A stretch of 64,000 nucleotides of DNA from Actinoplanes sp. TFC3 (GCF_001553785.1 NZ_LOJP01000001.1:4698044-4762043), one strand, 5' to 3'. Positions 25,647 through 34,742 are shown, counted from the first letter of the stretch. Program-made: numbers and translations. Notes: generated by a model not told the origin, from the sequence alone.

Positions 25647-25894
25647 CGTCTCTCCCAGGCGTTGATGGGGATGGCCGCTTGGTCCACACGCAGGTATATG
25701 AAGACGACGGTCAGCGGTCTGCCGGCTTCCGTCCTCCCGGTGGCTTGGTGGGTTGCCGCCCTTCCGCTGAGGTTGCGGCGGAAGGATGTGCCCGCCCGCA
25801 GGAGAACCTCCTCGATCTCCTGACGGCTGGCCCGCCGAGTGGCGTAGTAGGTGTTGTTGGCCCAGATGATCCGGTGGATAACCATCGGCGGCAT
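25643..25894 (-). CDS. putative BrnT-like toxin
   Basis: 83 residues. IHRIIWANNTYYATRRASRQEIEEVLLRAG at the N-terminus and RPLTVVFIYLRVDQAAIPINAWERR at the C-terminus follow the BrnT/RelE-fold layout (WD..N..KHG.s..E..E, then beta strands ending in A.....). BrnT proteins are ribonucleases that stop translation. Toxin first, antitoxin second, four-base overlap: the order used by brnTA. The catalytic residues cannot be confirmed by eye. Confidence 0.6.
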   Translation of the reverse strand: MPPMVIHRIIWANNTYYATRRASRQEIEEVLLRAGTSFRRNLSGRAATHQATGRTEAGRPLTVVFIYLRVDQAAIPINAWERR

Positions 25895-25907
25895 CGCTGT
25901 TCGCCTT

Positions 25908-25940
25908 CCGTAATACGTACCCTAACACTTCGTACTACGG
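25908..25940. promoter_or_regulatory. inverted repeat upstream of the toxin-antitoxin pair
   Basis: Ten-base arms CCGTAATACG and CGTACTACGG with one mismatch and a 13-base spacer, 14 bases upstream of the toxin ATG. The position fits autorepression by the ribbon-helix-helix protein. Confidence 0.5.
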
Positions 25941-26012
25941 GAGGGTGTCATGGATTGGGTTGGATTTCTGGCCGGGTTCCTTCGCCTGTGGATAACTACC
26001 GGGCATACGCCA

Positions 26013-26043
26013 AGAAGGCGGGTCCGGCATGGACCCGCCTTCT
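26013..26043. terminator. perfect 13-bp hairpin downstream of the sigma gene
   Basis: Arms 26013-26025 and 26031-26043 pair perfectly around a GGCAT loop. It lies about 100 bases after the sigma-factor stop and 73 bases upstream of the toxin operator. No U-tract follows, as is common in high-GC actinobacteria. Confidence 0.8.
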
Positions 26044-26146
26044 CGCTGCTGGAGGCCTCTTCCCCAAGGCCCCGCCGATACGCCGACCACGCCGGAGACG
26101 CTGGCCCGCCGGCCCACCTGCCCCGCCGGATACGCCGGCCCGGCGG

Positions 26147-27064
26147 CTACGCCGCTTTGGTGGTGGTGGTGAAGGCGATCGGGACCCCGTGGGTGTCCGT
26201 CAGCGCCAGCCGGGTCCGCAGGTTGCCCTGCTCCGCGACCCGGGCGAAGTACTCGTTGCGGCGGCGGTGCTGGCAGCCCTTGCGGGTTCGTGGCCCGCCC
26301 GCGGCCACCGTCAGCAGTTCCGGCGCCAGGGAGCTGTTGAGCCCCTCGCGCAGCAGCCTCAGCGCCTCCGTCCGCAGTTGGGAGATGCGCGACTCGGTGA
26401 CGCCCAGTTCCGCCGCCACCTCACTGAGCGGCTGCTCCTGCAGGAACGACTGGGTAACCACCATGCGCAGCCGCTCGGGCAGCGCCTGGATCGCCTGGTG
26501 CAGGTAGCCGAGACGTTCCCGCTTGAGCAGCAGATCCTCCGGGCCCTCCGAGGTTTCCGGCACCATCTCCTCGGCGGCGCCGGTCGGGAAGCCCTGCAGG
26601 CTCAGCAGAGCCGCCTTCTGCACGTCGTCCTCGACCGACGCCAGCTCGGCGACGCCGATGCCGAGCATCTCGGCGACTTCGGCTTCGCTGGGGGTGCGGC
26701 CCAGGGCTGCGGTCAGCTCCTGGCGGGCCTGAGCGGTCTTACGTGCCCGGGCTCGTACGGATCTGCTGGCCCAGTCCTGTCCGCGCAACTCGTCAAGCAG
26801 GGCACCGCGGATGCGCACCGCGGCGAACCGGTGAAAGGGTATCCCCCGGCTCGGGTCGAACGAGCGCGCAGCACCGAGCAGCGCGGCGAAACCGGCGGAC
26901 GACAGATCGTCCGAGTGGACGTGACCGGGAACGCGGTTGAGCAGTTCCCGGACCAGGTGGCCGACCATCGGCATGTGCTCGCGGACCAGGTCCTCGATAT
27001 CGCGCGCGGACGGCGCGTCATGGGTGGTGCCGACGGTGGCGGGGAGTTCGGTCGTGACGGACAC
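26147..27064 (-). CDS. FliA/WhiG-type sigma factor
   Basis: 305 residues. Region 2 is clear (LNRVPGHVHSDDLSSAGFAALLGAARSFDPSRGIPFHRFAAVRIRGALLDELRGQDW), then region 3 (RTPSEAEVAEMLGI) and region 4 with its HTH (QPLSEVAAELGVTESRISQLRTEALRLLREG). The RIRGALLDELR signature marks the sigma-28/WhiG branch, used for flagellar or sporulation genes. About 60 extra residues after region 4 (ending TTTTKAA) are unusual. No anti-sigma gene is adjacent. The target regulon cannot be read here. Confidence 0.9.
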   Translation of the reverse strand: MSVTTELPATVGTTHDAPSARDIEDLVREHMPMVGHLVRELLNRVPGHVHSDDLSSAGFAALLGAARSFDPSRGIPFHRFAAVRIRGALLDELRGQDWASRSVRARARKTAQARQELTAALGRTPSEAEVAEMLGIGVAELASVEDDVQKAALLSLQGFPTGAAEEMVPETSEGPEDLLLKRERLGYLHQAIQALPERLRMVVTQSFLQEQPLSEVAAELGVTESRISQLRTEALRLLREGLNSSLAPELLTVAAGGPRTRKGCQHRRRNEYFARVAEQGNLRTRLALTDTHGVPIAFTTTTKAA

Positions 27065-27220
27065 CTTGTCCTCCTCGCTCGTACGGGGCCGGCGGTGATC
27101 CGGCCCGATGAGGAAGACATTTGCTGCCGCCGGGTGCAGTCGCGCCCGAACTCGGTTGCTTTTATGGAGTTTTTCGTGAAAAAGGCTCAGATGCCGCCGG
27201 GGTCTCCCGCCCCGGGCGTT

Positions 27221-27469
27221 TTAAACCCGGTTGAGCTGGCGAAATGCTACATTGCGGAGCTCGTCGCGGACCCATCCCATGCGGCGCACGGCCGTCTCCG
27301 GGTGGTGACCGAACTCCTCCGCCACGACGGCGGCACAGCCATCGCTGCCATGCCGCAGCAGCATCGCGGTGACGGCTTCTTCGACCGTCTCGCGGCTGGG
27401 GCATTGCGACGGCTGCAGGTGGGAGACGAAGAGCGCCTCCGCCGCCAGGTCCTGCACGGTGCTGATCAT
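27221..27469 (-). CDS. small conserved actinobacterial protein
   Basis: 82 residues from ATG 27469. ISTVQDLAAEALFVSHLQPSQCPS, then a helix with HGSDGCAAVVAEEFGHHPETAVRRMGWVRDEL; the pattern recalls short helical proteins common in actinobacterial genomes, but no function is known to me. It lies 150 bases upstream of the sigma gene on the same strand. Confidence 0.6.
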   Translation of the reverse strand: MISTVQDLAAEALFVSHLQPSQCPSRETVEEAVTAMLLRHGSDGCAAVVAEEFGHHPETAVRRMGWVRDELRNVAFRQLNRV

Positions 27470-27630
27470 AAAAAGAACTCCCCGATGTGCGACCACTTGC
27501 TCTGGTTCCAGCTAACGCTCGCGCCGGTGCTGACGGGAACCGCTCAGGTTGCAGACCGGTATCAACCATCATCCTCACGGGCGTCCGGCATGCCGTGAGG
27601 CACGCCGTGCGGGGCCTCATCAACTTTAAC

Positions 27631-27680
27631 GCGCGACAACGGCGGCCGGCCGGGGGTCCGGTCGGCCGCCGTTGTCGCGC
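27631..27680. terminator. 18-bp perfect hairpin after the kinase gene
   Basis: Arms 27631-27648 and 27663-27680 are perfectly complementary with a 14-base loop. It begins three bases after the kinase stop codon, which makes it the kinase terminator on the minus strand. Confidence 0.9.
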
Positions 27681-27683
27681 AGG

Positions 27684-29981
27684 CTATGGGGTCGTTACGT
27701 CGCCGTCGTCCAGGTCCTCATTGGTGTCGGCCGGGGGCGTCACGGAGCCTCCGGTGTCGGTGCCGGTGCCGCCGCCCTGCTCGCCGCCGCCGACCGGCGT
27801 CGAGGGCTGCTCCGAGGCCGGCGGCGACGGGTCGACCGGGCCACTGCCCGAACCGCCGTTGCTGCCACCGTCCGTACCGCCGTTGCTGCCGCCACCGTCG
27901 GTGCCACCGTTGCTGCCGCCGCCATCGGTGCCACCGTTGCTGCCACCACCGTTGTTGCCGCCGTTGTCACCCCCGTCGGTCCCGCCGTTGTTGCCGCCGT
28001 TGGTGCCGGTCGATGCGCTGGCGGACGGCTTGGTGCCGGGTTTGGCCGGGGCTCCGGCCGGGTTGGACGGGTCCACCGGCACCGGCACGGCCACACCGTT
28101 GGGGGCGATCGAGATGCCCGGGATCGGGGTGTCCGCGGCCGGGACCGGGCCGAGGCGGACCTGGCCGTTGCTCAGGTGCTCGACCGGGCGCGACGGATCG
28201 CCAGGCTTCGGTGAGACGTAGGTGTCGCAGTTCTCGCCGTCGAGCTGGAACACCATCGGGGCCGCGTTGCTGGCGTCGTACCGTCCGGTGAATTGCATGG
28301 TGGTGGTGGCCTGGGAGTTGAGCGCCTTGTCGGAACTCACCGTGACCTGATTGTTCTGCTGGTCGAGCCGGAGCTTGCCGTTGCCCGAGACGACTTGGTC
28401 GCCGGGCATCAGGAACCAGAGCTTCCAGTTGTCGATGGCCTTGGTGTCGCGGTTGGCCACGGTGACGGCGGCCTTGAACCGGTCGCCGTCGTCGGACCAG
28501 ACGGCGTAGCTGACCACGCACTTCGATCCCTCGGTAGGCGCCGGGGCGACGGCGTTGGTGATCACGCCCTTGGGGCCCGGGTCGTTCGAAACCGCGGTGA
28601 ACGCCCAGCCCAGCAGCCCGACGCCGAGCACCGCGCCGGCCGCGAAGAAGATGCGGCGCTGCTTGACGGTGGTGCCGAGCCGGCGGGGCTGCGGGATGGG
28701 CAGCGCGGCCGGAGCCGGGGCGGGCGCGGCGGCCGCGCTGGGCCGCAGCGGGGCTTCGGACTCCTCCTTGCGAGGAGCCGGGAAGCCGGGCAGGTCGGGC
28801 GCGGCCGGCGCCTGGGGCACCGGGGTCGACGGCGGCACCGGGCCGAACCGGCTGTTGCGCGCGGCCCGAGCCGGCGGGGCCGAGGCGGGGGCGTTGCTGC
28901 CCACCGCGGCTTCGACCTCGGCCACCGAGACCGGCTCGGCCACGGCACCGGGGGCCGGGGAGACCGGAGCGGCCTGCGCGGGGACCGCGGCGACACCACG
29001 GCCGGGCGAGGACTCCGCCACCCGGGCGTGCCCGGCGCGGATGCGGCCCAGGCCATCGGTGTAGCCGTGCGAGGATGGCAGGATCGTGGTGTCCTCCCCC
29101 GCGTCCGCCCAGTCCGGTACGAACGCGCGCGCCGCGGGAACGCCGGCCGACACCGTGCCCAGCACGTGCGCGAGCTCGGCACTGGAAGGCCGGTCCGACG
29201 GGCGCTTCTGCAAGCAACTGGCGATCAGCGCGGACACGGCGCTGGGCAGGCCCTCGACCGGCGGCAGCGGGTCGGGCTCGGTGTACTGGTGGGCGCGCAG
29301 CAGCGCGGTGGTGGTGCCCACGTCCCACGGGAGCTGACCGATCAGCGTGCGGTAGATCAGCAGGCCGACGGCGTACACGTCGGTGGCCGGGCTGACCTGG
29401 CCGCCTTCGAGGCGCTCGGGAGCCAGGTAGGCCGGGGTGCCGAGCAGGCTGCCGTCCGGGTCGATGTCGTTCTCGCCGATCAGGGCCGAGATGCCGAAGT
29501 CGACAACCTTGGCGCCGGTCGGGGTGAGCATGACGTTGGCCGGGGTCACGTCGCGGTGCACGATGCCGCGGGCATGCGCTGCGGCCAGCGCGGCCGAGAC
29601 CTCCGCACTGATTCGCACGGCGGCCGGCCAGGGCAGGCGCCGTACGCGGGCCAGGACGGCGGCCAGCGACTCGCCGTCGACCAGCTCCATCACGACGTAC
29701 GGAACAGCCTCACCGTCGACGGTGGTCGCCTCGCCGTAGTCGTACACGTTGGTGATGTGCGGATGGCTCAGCCGGGCAGCGGCCTGGGCCTCCGCGCGCA
29801 GCCGGCGCCGGAACGAGGGATCGGCACTCGTCGACGGGGGCAGCACCTTGACCGCCACCTGCCGTCCGAGGACCTCATCGAAGCCTCGCCACACCACTGA
29901 CATCCCGCCGGCACCCAGCCGCTCGACCAACCGGTATCGGTTGGCCAGCAGGCTGGACCCGGGCAGGTCCGTCGTGCTCAT
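27684..29981 (-). CDS. membrane Ser/Thr protein kinase with extracellular CBM2-like domain
   Basis: 765 residues from ATG 29981, with GGGGG just upstream. The kinase domain (about 15-280) has GAGGMSVV, Lys45 in VAVKVL, HRD at 142-144, DFG at 161-163 and APE. The loop reads HRDVTPANV, with Thr where HRDxKxxN kinases have Lys. A Pro/Ala-rich linker leads to one membrane helix (444-464). Outside, residues 486-586 (CVVSYAVWSDDGDRFKAAVTVANRDTKAIDNWKLWF) look like a family-2 carbohydrate-binding module. A Gly/Asn/Ser-rich tail follows. A plausible role is sensing of polysaccharide or wall material. Confidence 0.9.
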   Translation of the reverse strand: MSTTDLPGSSLLANRYRLVERLGAGGMSVVWRGFDEVLGRQVAVKVLPPSTSADPSFRRRLRAEAQAAARLSHPHITNVYDYGEATTVDGEAVPYVVMELVDGESLAAVLARVRRLPWPAAVRISAEVSAALAAAHARGIVHRDVTPANVMLTPTGAKVVDFGISALIGENDIDPDGSLLGTPAYLAPERLEGGQVSPATDVYAVGLLIYRTLIGQLPWDVGTTTALLRAHQYTEPDPLPPVEGLPSAVSALIASCLQKRPSDRPSSAELAHVLGTVSAGVPAARAFVPDWADAGEDTTILPSSHGYTDGLGRIRAGHARVAESSPGRGVAAVPAQAAPVSPAPGAVAEPVSVAEVEAAVGSNAPASAPPARAARNSRFGPVPPSTPVPQAPAAPDLPGFPAPRKEESEAPLRPSAAAAPAPAPAALPIPQPRRLGTTVKQRRIFFAAGAVLGVGLLGWAFTAVSNDPGPKGVITNAVAPAPTEGSKCVVSYAVWSDDGDRFKAAVTVANRDTKAIDNWKLWFLMPGDQVVSGNGKLRLDQQNNQVTVSSDKALNSQATTTMQFTGRYDASNAAPMVFQLDGENCDTYVSPKPGDPSRPVEHLSNGQVRLGPVPAADTPIPGISIAPNGVAVPVPVDPSNPAGAPAKPGTKPSASASTGTNGGNNGGTDGGDNGGNNGGGSNGGTDGGGSNGGTDGGGSNGGTDGGSNGGSGSGPVDPSPPASEQPSTPVGGGEQGGGTGTDTGGSVTPPADTNEDLDDGDVTTP

Positions 29982-30119
29982 GTGCCCCCACATGCGCGAT
30001 CGGAAAAACACTGGAAGCACACCGCCATGTGTTCCAGCGCCGGGGCGGCTCAGTCCACCGTTGGACCGAGCATCCCCCATCGACGCCCGGGATGTTAGCC
30101 GACATTCGGTCACTGTCAC

Positions 30120-30471
30120 GACTCGTCTGCGTACGGGGTGACCTGCGCCTTGTCACAGTCCGTTTCCTGACATGCGCTTCGGGTGCACGGCGAGGGTTTA
30201 ACCGTTTTCGCAGGTCAACGCTGTATAGACGGTCATTGCCCCCCGAGGGTGCGGCTAATGCCCGGTTCGCCGGAAGTTGCAGGCAATACCGTACAAAATG
30301 GACAGCCATGAGCGATTCCGCACGGGCAGTAAAGATCGCGTCACGCTTCGGCAACAGTGGAGGGCTGTCGGGTATCCGCGTCCTGTTGCTTGCGTTAACG
30401 CAATGACCTGCGGAACCCCGCCCGATCGGATGAAAAACGCGCGCCGATCATGCTTAGTTGCCGAAGGTGAC
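30120..30471. other. gene-free stretch between kinase and cphA
   Basis: The open frames here are short and look like chance. The stretch is the upstream region of the kinase gene and lies downstream of the cyanophycin synthetase gene. The only clear signal is a palindrome at 30390-30403. Confidence 0.6.
30390..30403. promoter_or_regulatory. 14-bp perfect palindrome TTGCGTTAACGCAA
   Basis: Perfect 14-base symmetry without spacer, in the gene-free stretch about 70 bases past the cphA stop and 400 bases upstream of the kinase start. It looks like a regulator-binding site of unknown owner. Confidence 0.45.
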
Positions 30472-33207
30472 TCAACGAAGGGGCAATTCACCCAGAAGTG
30501 ACCGCTCCCGGCGTAGCGGCGCGGGATGCAGCCCGGGCAACACGACGGGCATCGCATCGACCGGCACAGCACCCAGCGATTCCAGGTGGCGCAGCATCGG
30601 CGTGAGGCTCTCGTAGAGCACGAGCACCACGTCGCCGGGCGCGGCCATCCGCAGCGCCTCGTCCACCGCCGCCGGGTAGCCGTCGGTGCGCACCGAGCGC
30701 AGCCCCGGCCGCCGGCCGCGCATCTCGCGTTCGACCAGCGCGCTGACTTCGCCCGGTGCCCGGCCCCGTGGATCCTCGTCGTCGTGCAGCACCGCGCGGG
30801 TCACGCCGTCCGCGAGCACCTGGGCGCAGGCGGTCAGCAGGTCGTCGCGGCGGTCCCCGGGCAGCGTCACAAGCGCCACGCAACGCTCCGGGCCGTACAG
30901 CCGGTGCAGGGTGCGCAGCACCGCCGCGAGGGCCGCCGGGTTGTGCGCGTAGTCCACGAACAGCGTGACCTCGCCGAGCTTGAGCATGGTGCCGCGGCCG
31001 GGGTTGTGCACCCGCGGCTCGAACTCGCTCAGCCGCTCGGTCACCATGTGCGCCGGGGCGCCCATCGCGCGGGCCGCCGCGATCGCCGCCAGCGCGTTGA
31101 ACGCCACGTACGGCGCCGCCCCCGCGAACGTGCCCGGCAGATCGGCGACGCGCAGCAGCGGCGTGCGCCGGGCGCCGGTGGCCTGCACCAGCCAGCCGTC
31201 GAGCAGCAGGTACGCGGTGCCGCCCCGGGCCAGGTGCGCCGCCATCACGTTCTGGTGCGGGTCGGCGCCGAACCAGATGAGGCGCTTGCGCTCGGCTCGT
31301 ACCCGGGGACGGTCGACCAGATTGCGCACCCACGGGTCGTCGGCGTTCAGCACGAGCGTGCCCCCGTCGCGGACCCGCTCCGCGACCAGCGCCTTGACGT
31401 GCGCGATGTCCTCGATGGAGGCCAGGCCGTCCTGACCCAGGTGGTCGGCGGTGATGTTGGTGATGACCCCGACGTCGGTCCAGTCGTAGCCCAGCCCGCG
31501 GCGCAGCAGCCCGCCTCGCGCGGTTTCCAGCACGGCCGCCTGCACCGCCGGGTCGCCAAGGACCATCTGCGCCGAGAGCGGGCCGGTGGCGTCGCCGCGG
31601 AACACCGTACGACCGTCGATGCTGACCCCGTCGGTGGTCGTCAGCCCGACCGTCATCCCGGTGCCGGCCAGGGCGAACGCTGCCATCCGGGCTACCGAGG
31701 TCTTGCCGTTGGTCCCGGTCACGGCCAGCGTGGGGATGCGCCCGTTGGAGCCGCTGGGAAACATCGCGCGCACGATCGCGTCGCCGACGTCACGGGCGCG
31801 GCCGCGTACCGGGGACAGGTGCATGCGCAGGCCGGGGACCGCGTTGACCTCGATGACGCCGGCATCCATCGGGCCGGGCTCACCGGCGGGCGGAACGGGT
31901 GCGGCGATGCCGGGCAGGCGCAGGTCGATGCCGGCGATGTCCAGACCGATCACTGCGGCTACGCGCAGGCACAGCCGGGCCACGTCGGGGTGGATGCGAT
32001 CGGTGACGTCGTACCCGGTGCCGCCGGTGGAGAGGTTGGCGTCGTCGCGCAGCCAGACCTGCTGACCCTCGCCGGGCACGCTCTGCTCGTCCAGATCCTG
32101 GCGCCGCAGCACGGTCCGGACGGTGTCGTCGATCTCGATGCGGGTCAGGGCACGCGAATGGCCCGAGCCGCGGCGGGGGTCACTGTTGGTCCGGGCGACC
32201 AGCTCGCTCACCGTGGCGCTTCCATCGCCCACCACATGCGCGGGCACGCGTTCGGCGGCGGCCACCACCTCACCGGCGACGACCAGCACCCGATAGTCGC
32301 GTCCAGGCAACTGACGTTCCACCACGACGTCCGGACCGGCGGCGGCAAAAGCCACGTCCAAGTCCTCACGGGTACGAACATTGAGCGTGACGTTGCGCCC
32401 CTGCCGCCCGTGCCGCGGCTTGACCACCACGGGTGCCCCGAACTCATCGAGCAGCCGGGCCGCGTCCTGCACCGTGGCGGCCGCCGCGCCGGGTACCACC
32501 GGAACGCCCGCATCGGCCAGCAGCCGCCGGGTGACCTGCTTGTCCCCGGCCACGTCGATGCCCACCCCGCTGGTCCGGTCGGTCATCGCGGCCCAGGCCA
32601 GCCGCCGGCGCGTACCCCAGCCCAGGCGCAGCAGGCTCAGGTCGTCGTACCGCTCGACCGGGATGCCGCGCCGGCGGGCCGCCGCGATGATGGCCGAGGT
32701 GCTGGGCCCGGTCGCCTCCTGCTCGGCCAGGTCGGACAACGCCGCCAGCCGCGGTTCCACATCGCCGGCGGTGACCGTCGCGCCGGCCGCGATGTCGGTG
32801 ACCAGCTCGATGGCGGTTTCCAGCAACTGCGCGGGCAGCGCCGACTCGGGGGACTCGTCCACCGGGCATTCGATGATCACGTCATAGACCCCGAGGTCAG
32901 GGCCCGCTACGGTACGGCCGAAGCTGACGTCCCGCCCGATGAGCTGGGACAGCTCGATGCTCACGTGCTCGGTGACGTGGCCGAAGTAGGTGCCGCCGCG
33001 CATCCGGCTGACGAAGCCTCCGGGCGTACCGGCAGCGCAGTGGTGATCGGTCAACCCGGGCAGCACCCGCAGCAGCCGCTCCGGAAAGCCGGTGATGTCG
33101 CTGGTCTCGCGTCCGGCGAGCGCGCCGAGATCCAGGCGGGCGACCAGCGCCGGGCGCGACAAGTGGACGTTGGGTCCGCGCAGGCGGCGCAGGCTCAGGA
33201 TCTTCAT
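30472..33207 (-). CDS. cphA: cyanophycin synthetase
   Basis: 911 residues, slightly above the usual 870-900. An N-terminal domain (1-160) precedes an ATP-grasp domain (about 215-480; VVVKPRHGRQGRNVTLNV, VIEVNAVPGLRMHL), which adds Asp, and a Mur-ligase-like domain with P-loop GTNGKTS (498-504) and HNPGRGTMLKLG, which adds Arg. The enzyme makes the nitrogen-storage polymer multi-L-arginyl-poly-L-aspartate. It starts in the stop of the cyanophycinase gene (ATGA), so synthesis and breakdown genes form one operon. Confidence 0.93.
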   Translation of the reverse strand: MKILSLRRLRGPNVHLSRPALVARLDLGALAGRETSDITGFPERLLRVLPGLTDHHCAAGTPGGFVSRMRGGTYFGHVTEHVSIELSQLIGRDVSFGRTVAGPDLGVYDVIIECPVDESPESALPAQLLETAIELVTDIAAGATVTAGDVEPRLAALSDLAEQEATGPSTSAIIAAARRRGIPVERYDDLSLLRLGWGTRRRLAWAAMTDRTSGVGIDVAGDKQVTRRLLADAGVPVVPGAAAATVQDAARLLDEFGAPVVVKPRHGRQGRNVTLNVRTREDLDVAFAAAGPDVVVERQLPGRDYRVLVVAGEVVAAAERVPAHVVGDGSATVSELVARTNSDPRRGSGHSRALTRIEIDDTVRTVLRRQDLDEQSVPGEGQQVWLRDDANLSTGGTGYDVTDRIHPDVARLCLRVAAVIGLDIAGIDLRLPGIAAPVPPAGEPGPMDAGVIEVNAVPGLRMHLSPVRGRARDVGDAIVRAMFPSGSNGRIPTLAVTGTNGKTSVARMAAFALAGTGMTVGLTTTDGVSIDGRTVFRGDATGPLSAQMVLGDPAVQAAVLETARGGLLRRGLGYDWTDVGVITNITADHLGQDGLASIEDIAHVKALVAERVRDGGTLVLNADDPWVRNLVDRPRVRAERKRLIWFGADPHQNVMAAHLARGGTAYLLLDGWLVQATGARRTPLLRVADLPGTFAGAAPYVAFNALAAIAAARAMGAPAHMVTERLSEFEPRVHNPGRGTMLKLGEVTLFVDYAHNPAALAAVLRTLHRLYGPERCVALVTLPGDRRDDLLTACAQVLADGVTRAVLHDDEDPRGRAPGEVSALVEREMRGRRPGLRSVRTDGYPAAVDEALRMAAPGDVVLVLYESLTPMLRHLESLGAVPVDAMPVVLPGLHPAPLRRERSLLGELPLR

Positions 33208-34007
33208 GCGGCTGTTTCCTTCTGCAAGATCGCCGGTCGGCGCCCGGTCAGTTCGAACCTGCTGCCGGCCGGCAGAACGTGGATGCGCGCGCCGGCCAGC
33301 GCTATCGGGCCCTCGGCGGGCACCACGATGTCGGTGGCGGCACCGGCGTCCACGACGGTGACCGCGCCGGTGCCGAGCACCTCGAAACGGTCGCCGTCGG
33401 CCAGGATCGCGGTGTCCTCGTCGATGCCCACGCCCAGCTCATGCGGGTACAGCGCGACGGCGCTGAGCAGCCGGTTGAGTCGCCCGCGCTCGGCGAAGTG
33501 CATGTCGATGACCACGCCTGGCAGGAATTCCAGGCCTGGCCCGGTGCGCACGCTGGCCCGGGCGACGCCGGGGGCCACGCCGCCGGTGATCATCGTGCCG
33601 GACATCATCGCGGCGCCCGCGCTGGTGCCGCCGAGCACGACAGCGCCGCCCTTGACCAGGGTCTGCAGGGCGGCGTCGACCAGGGTGCCGCCGAGCACGC
33701 CGGTGATGCGCTGCTGGTCGCCGCCGGTGAAGAAGACGCCGGTGGCGGGCGCGAGGGCGTGCACGACACCGCGGTCGTTGGCCTGGCTGCGGGTATTGAT
33801 GCGCAGGCCGCGGGCCCGGCGCGCGCCGAAGCGGGTGAACAGGGTGGCGTACTCGGCTTCGAGGGTGGCCGGTTCGCCGCTGGCGGTGGCGATCACCACG
33901 ATGTCGGCTTGCGGACCGCCGGCCAGGTCGACGAAGCGGCGCAGGATCGCCTCACCGCCGGGGCGGTGGCGCTCGGCACCGCCGATGACCAGCAAACGGG
34001 CCGTCAC
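33204..34007 (-). CDS. cphB: cyanophycinase
   Basis: 267 residues from GTG 34007, which has GAGGGGG six bases upstream; a TTG five codons earlier is less likely. The serine-protease-like fold of peptidase family S51 is seen: nucleophile Ser129 in LGGTSAGAA, FFTGGDQQRI, VIDMHFAERGRLNRLL. It cleaves cyanophycin to beta-Asp-Arg dipeptides inside the cell. First gene of the cphBA operon. Confidence 0.93.
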   Translation of the reverse strand: MTARLLVIGGAERHRPGGEAILRRFVDLAGGPQADIVVIATASGEPATLEAEYATLFTRFGARRARGLRINTRSQANDRGVVHALAPATGVFFTGGDQQRITGVLGGTLVDAALQTLVKGGAVVLGGTSAGAAMMSGTMITGGVAPGVARASVRTGPGLEFLPGVVIDMHFAERGRLNRLLSAVALYPHELGVGIDEDTAILADGDRFEVLGTGAVTVVDAGAATDIVVPAEGPIALAGARIHVLPAGSRFELTGRRPAILQKETAA

Positions 34008-34214
34008 GCCGTACCCCCTCAAGGCTTTGACCGCGGTCTTGCCTTGAGGTTAAACGGAACAAATACGAAACATCCGGCTAATCCCGGTAGTCGGCGGGCA
34101 GGAGGTGCTCGATGGACGGCGCGGCCCCGGCCGGCGCGCAAACGCGGAACCGAGCCGCTCGGCATGGCTGGCACCCACGGAAGACCTTGTCGCGCAGCGG
34201 CGTCGCCGCCTCGC

Positions 34215-34688
34215 TCACCGCCTGCGAGCCCCGGGGCCCGGACGAGGGACGATATCCCGGTACGTCCGCACGGCATGACCGCCGGCGCAGTGCAGCTCGG
34301 CCTGCATCTCGTGGCCACAGTCCCGGTGCACCATGCTCAGCGGAGGCCCGGCCGGGTCGGCGAGATAGCGGTCACCCCATTCCTTGATGGCCACCAGCAT
34401 CGGATACAGGTCCAGGCCCTTCTGGGTCAGCCGGTATTCGTGCCGGATCCGCGAGCCCGGCTCCTGATAGGGCTCGCGGCGCAGCAGCCCCTGCCCGACC
34501 AGCGTCGCCAGCCGGTTGGTGAGCACCTGCCGCGGGATCCCGGTGTGCTCGCGCATGTCGTCGAAGCGGCGCACCCCGCTGAACGTCTCGCGCAGCACCA
34601 GGATGGTCCACTTCTCGCCGAGGATCTCCATCGCGCGGCCGATCGTGCAGTTCTCGACGGACCATTGCAGGGCCTCGGGCGGGTTCAT
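34215..34688 (-). CDS. HxlR-family transcriptional regulator
   Basis: 157 residues. CTIGRAMEILGEKWTILVLRETFSGVRRFDDMREHTGIPRQVLTNRLATLVGQGLLRREPY is a classic HxlR winged helix, with the conserved Cys near the N-terminus that can sense electrophiles. The C-terminus has additional Cys and His (HRDCGHEMQAELHCAGGH) that resemble a metal-binding knuckle. Divergent from the thioesterase gene at 34743. Confidence 0.88.
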   Translation of the reverse strand: MNPPEALQWSVENCTIGRAMEILGEKWTILVLRETFSGVRRFDDMREHTGIPRQVLTNRLATLVGQGLLRREPYQEPGSRIRHEYRLTQKGLDLYPMLVAIKEWGDRYLADPAGPPLSMVHRDCGHEMQAELHCAGGHAVRTYRDIVPRPGPGARRR

Positions 34689-34707
34689 GCTGCCAGGCTA
34701 AGTCTCG

Positions 34708-34741
34708 TTGACAGACGCAGCAAGCCGTGCCAGTCTGCGTC
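34708..34741. promoter_or_regulatory. divergent promoter region with inverted repeat
   Basis: In the 54-bp gap between the HxlR and thioesterase genes, TTGACA (34708-34713) could be a -35 box, and GACGCAG (34714-34720) is repeated in inverse at 34735-34741. This may be the HxlR operator. Confidence 0.35.
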
Positions 34742-34742
34742 C

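Noticed and set aside
30526..34047. 1173-codon plus-strand frame opposite cphA/cphB
   Set aside because: Antisense shadow of two well-supported genes; the protein has no domain-like pattern.
34112..34387. 91-codon frame in the gap before the HxlR gene
   Set aside because: Antisense to the HxlR 3' end and without ribosome site or family match.
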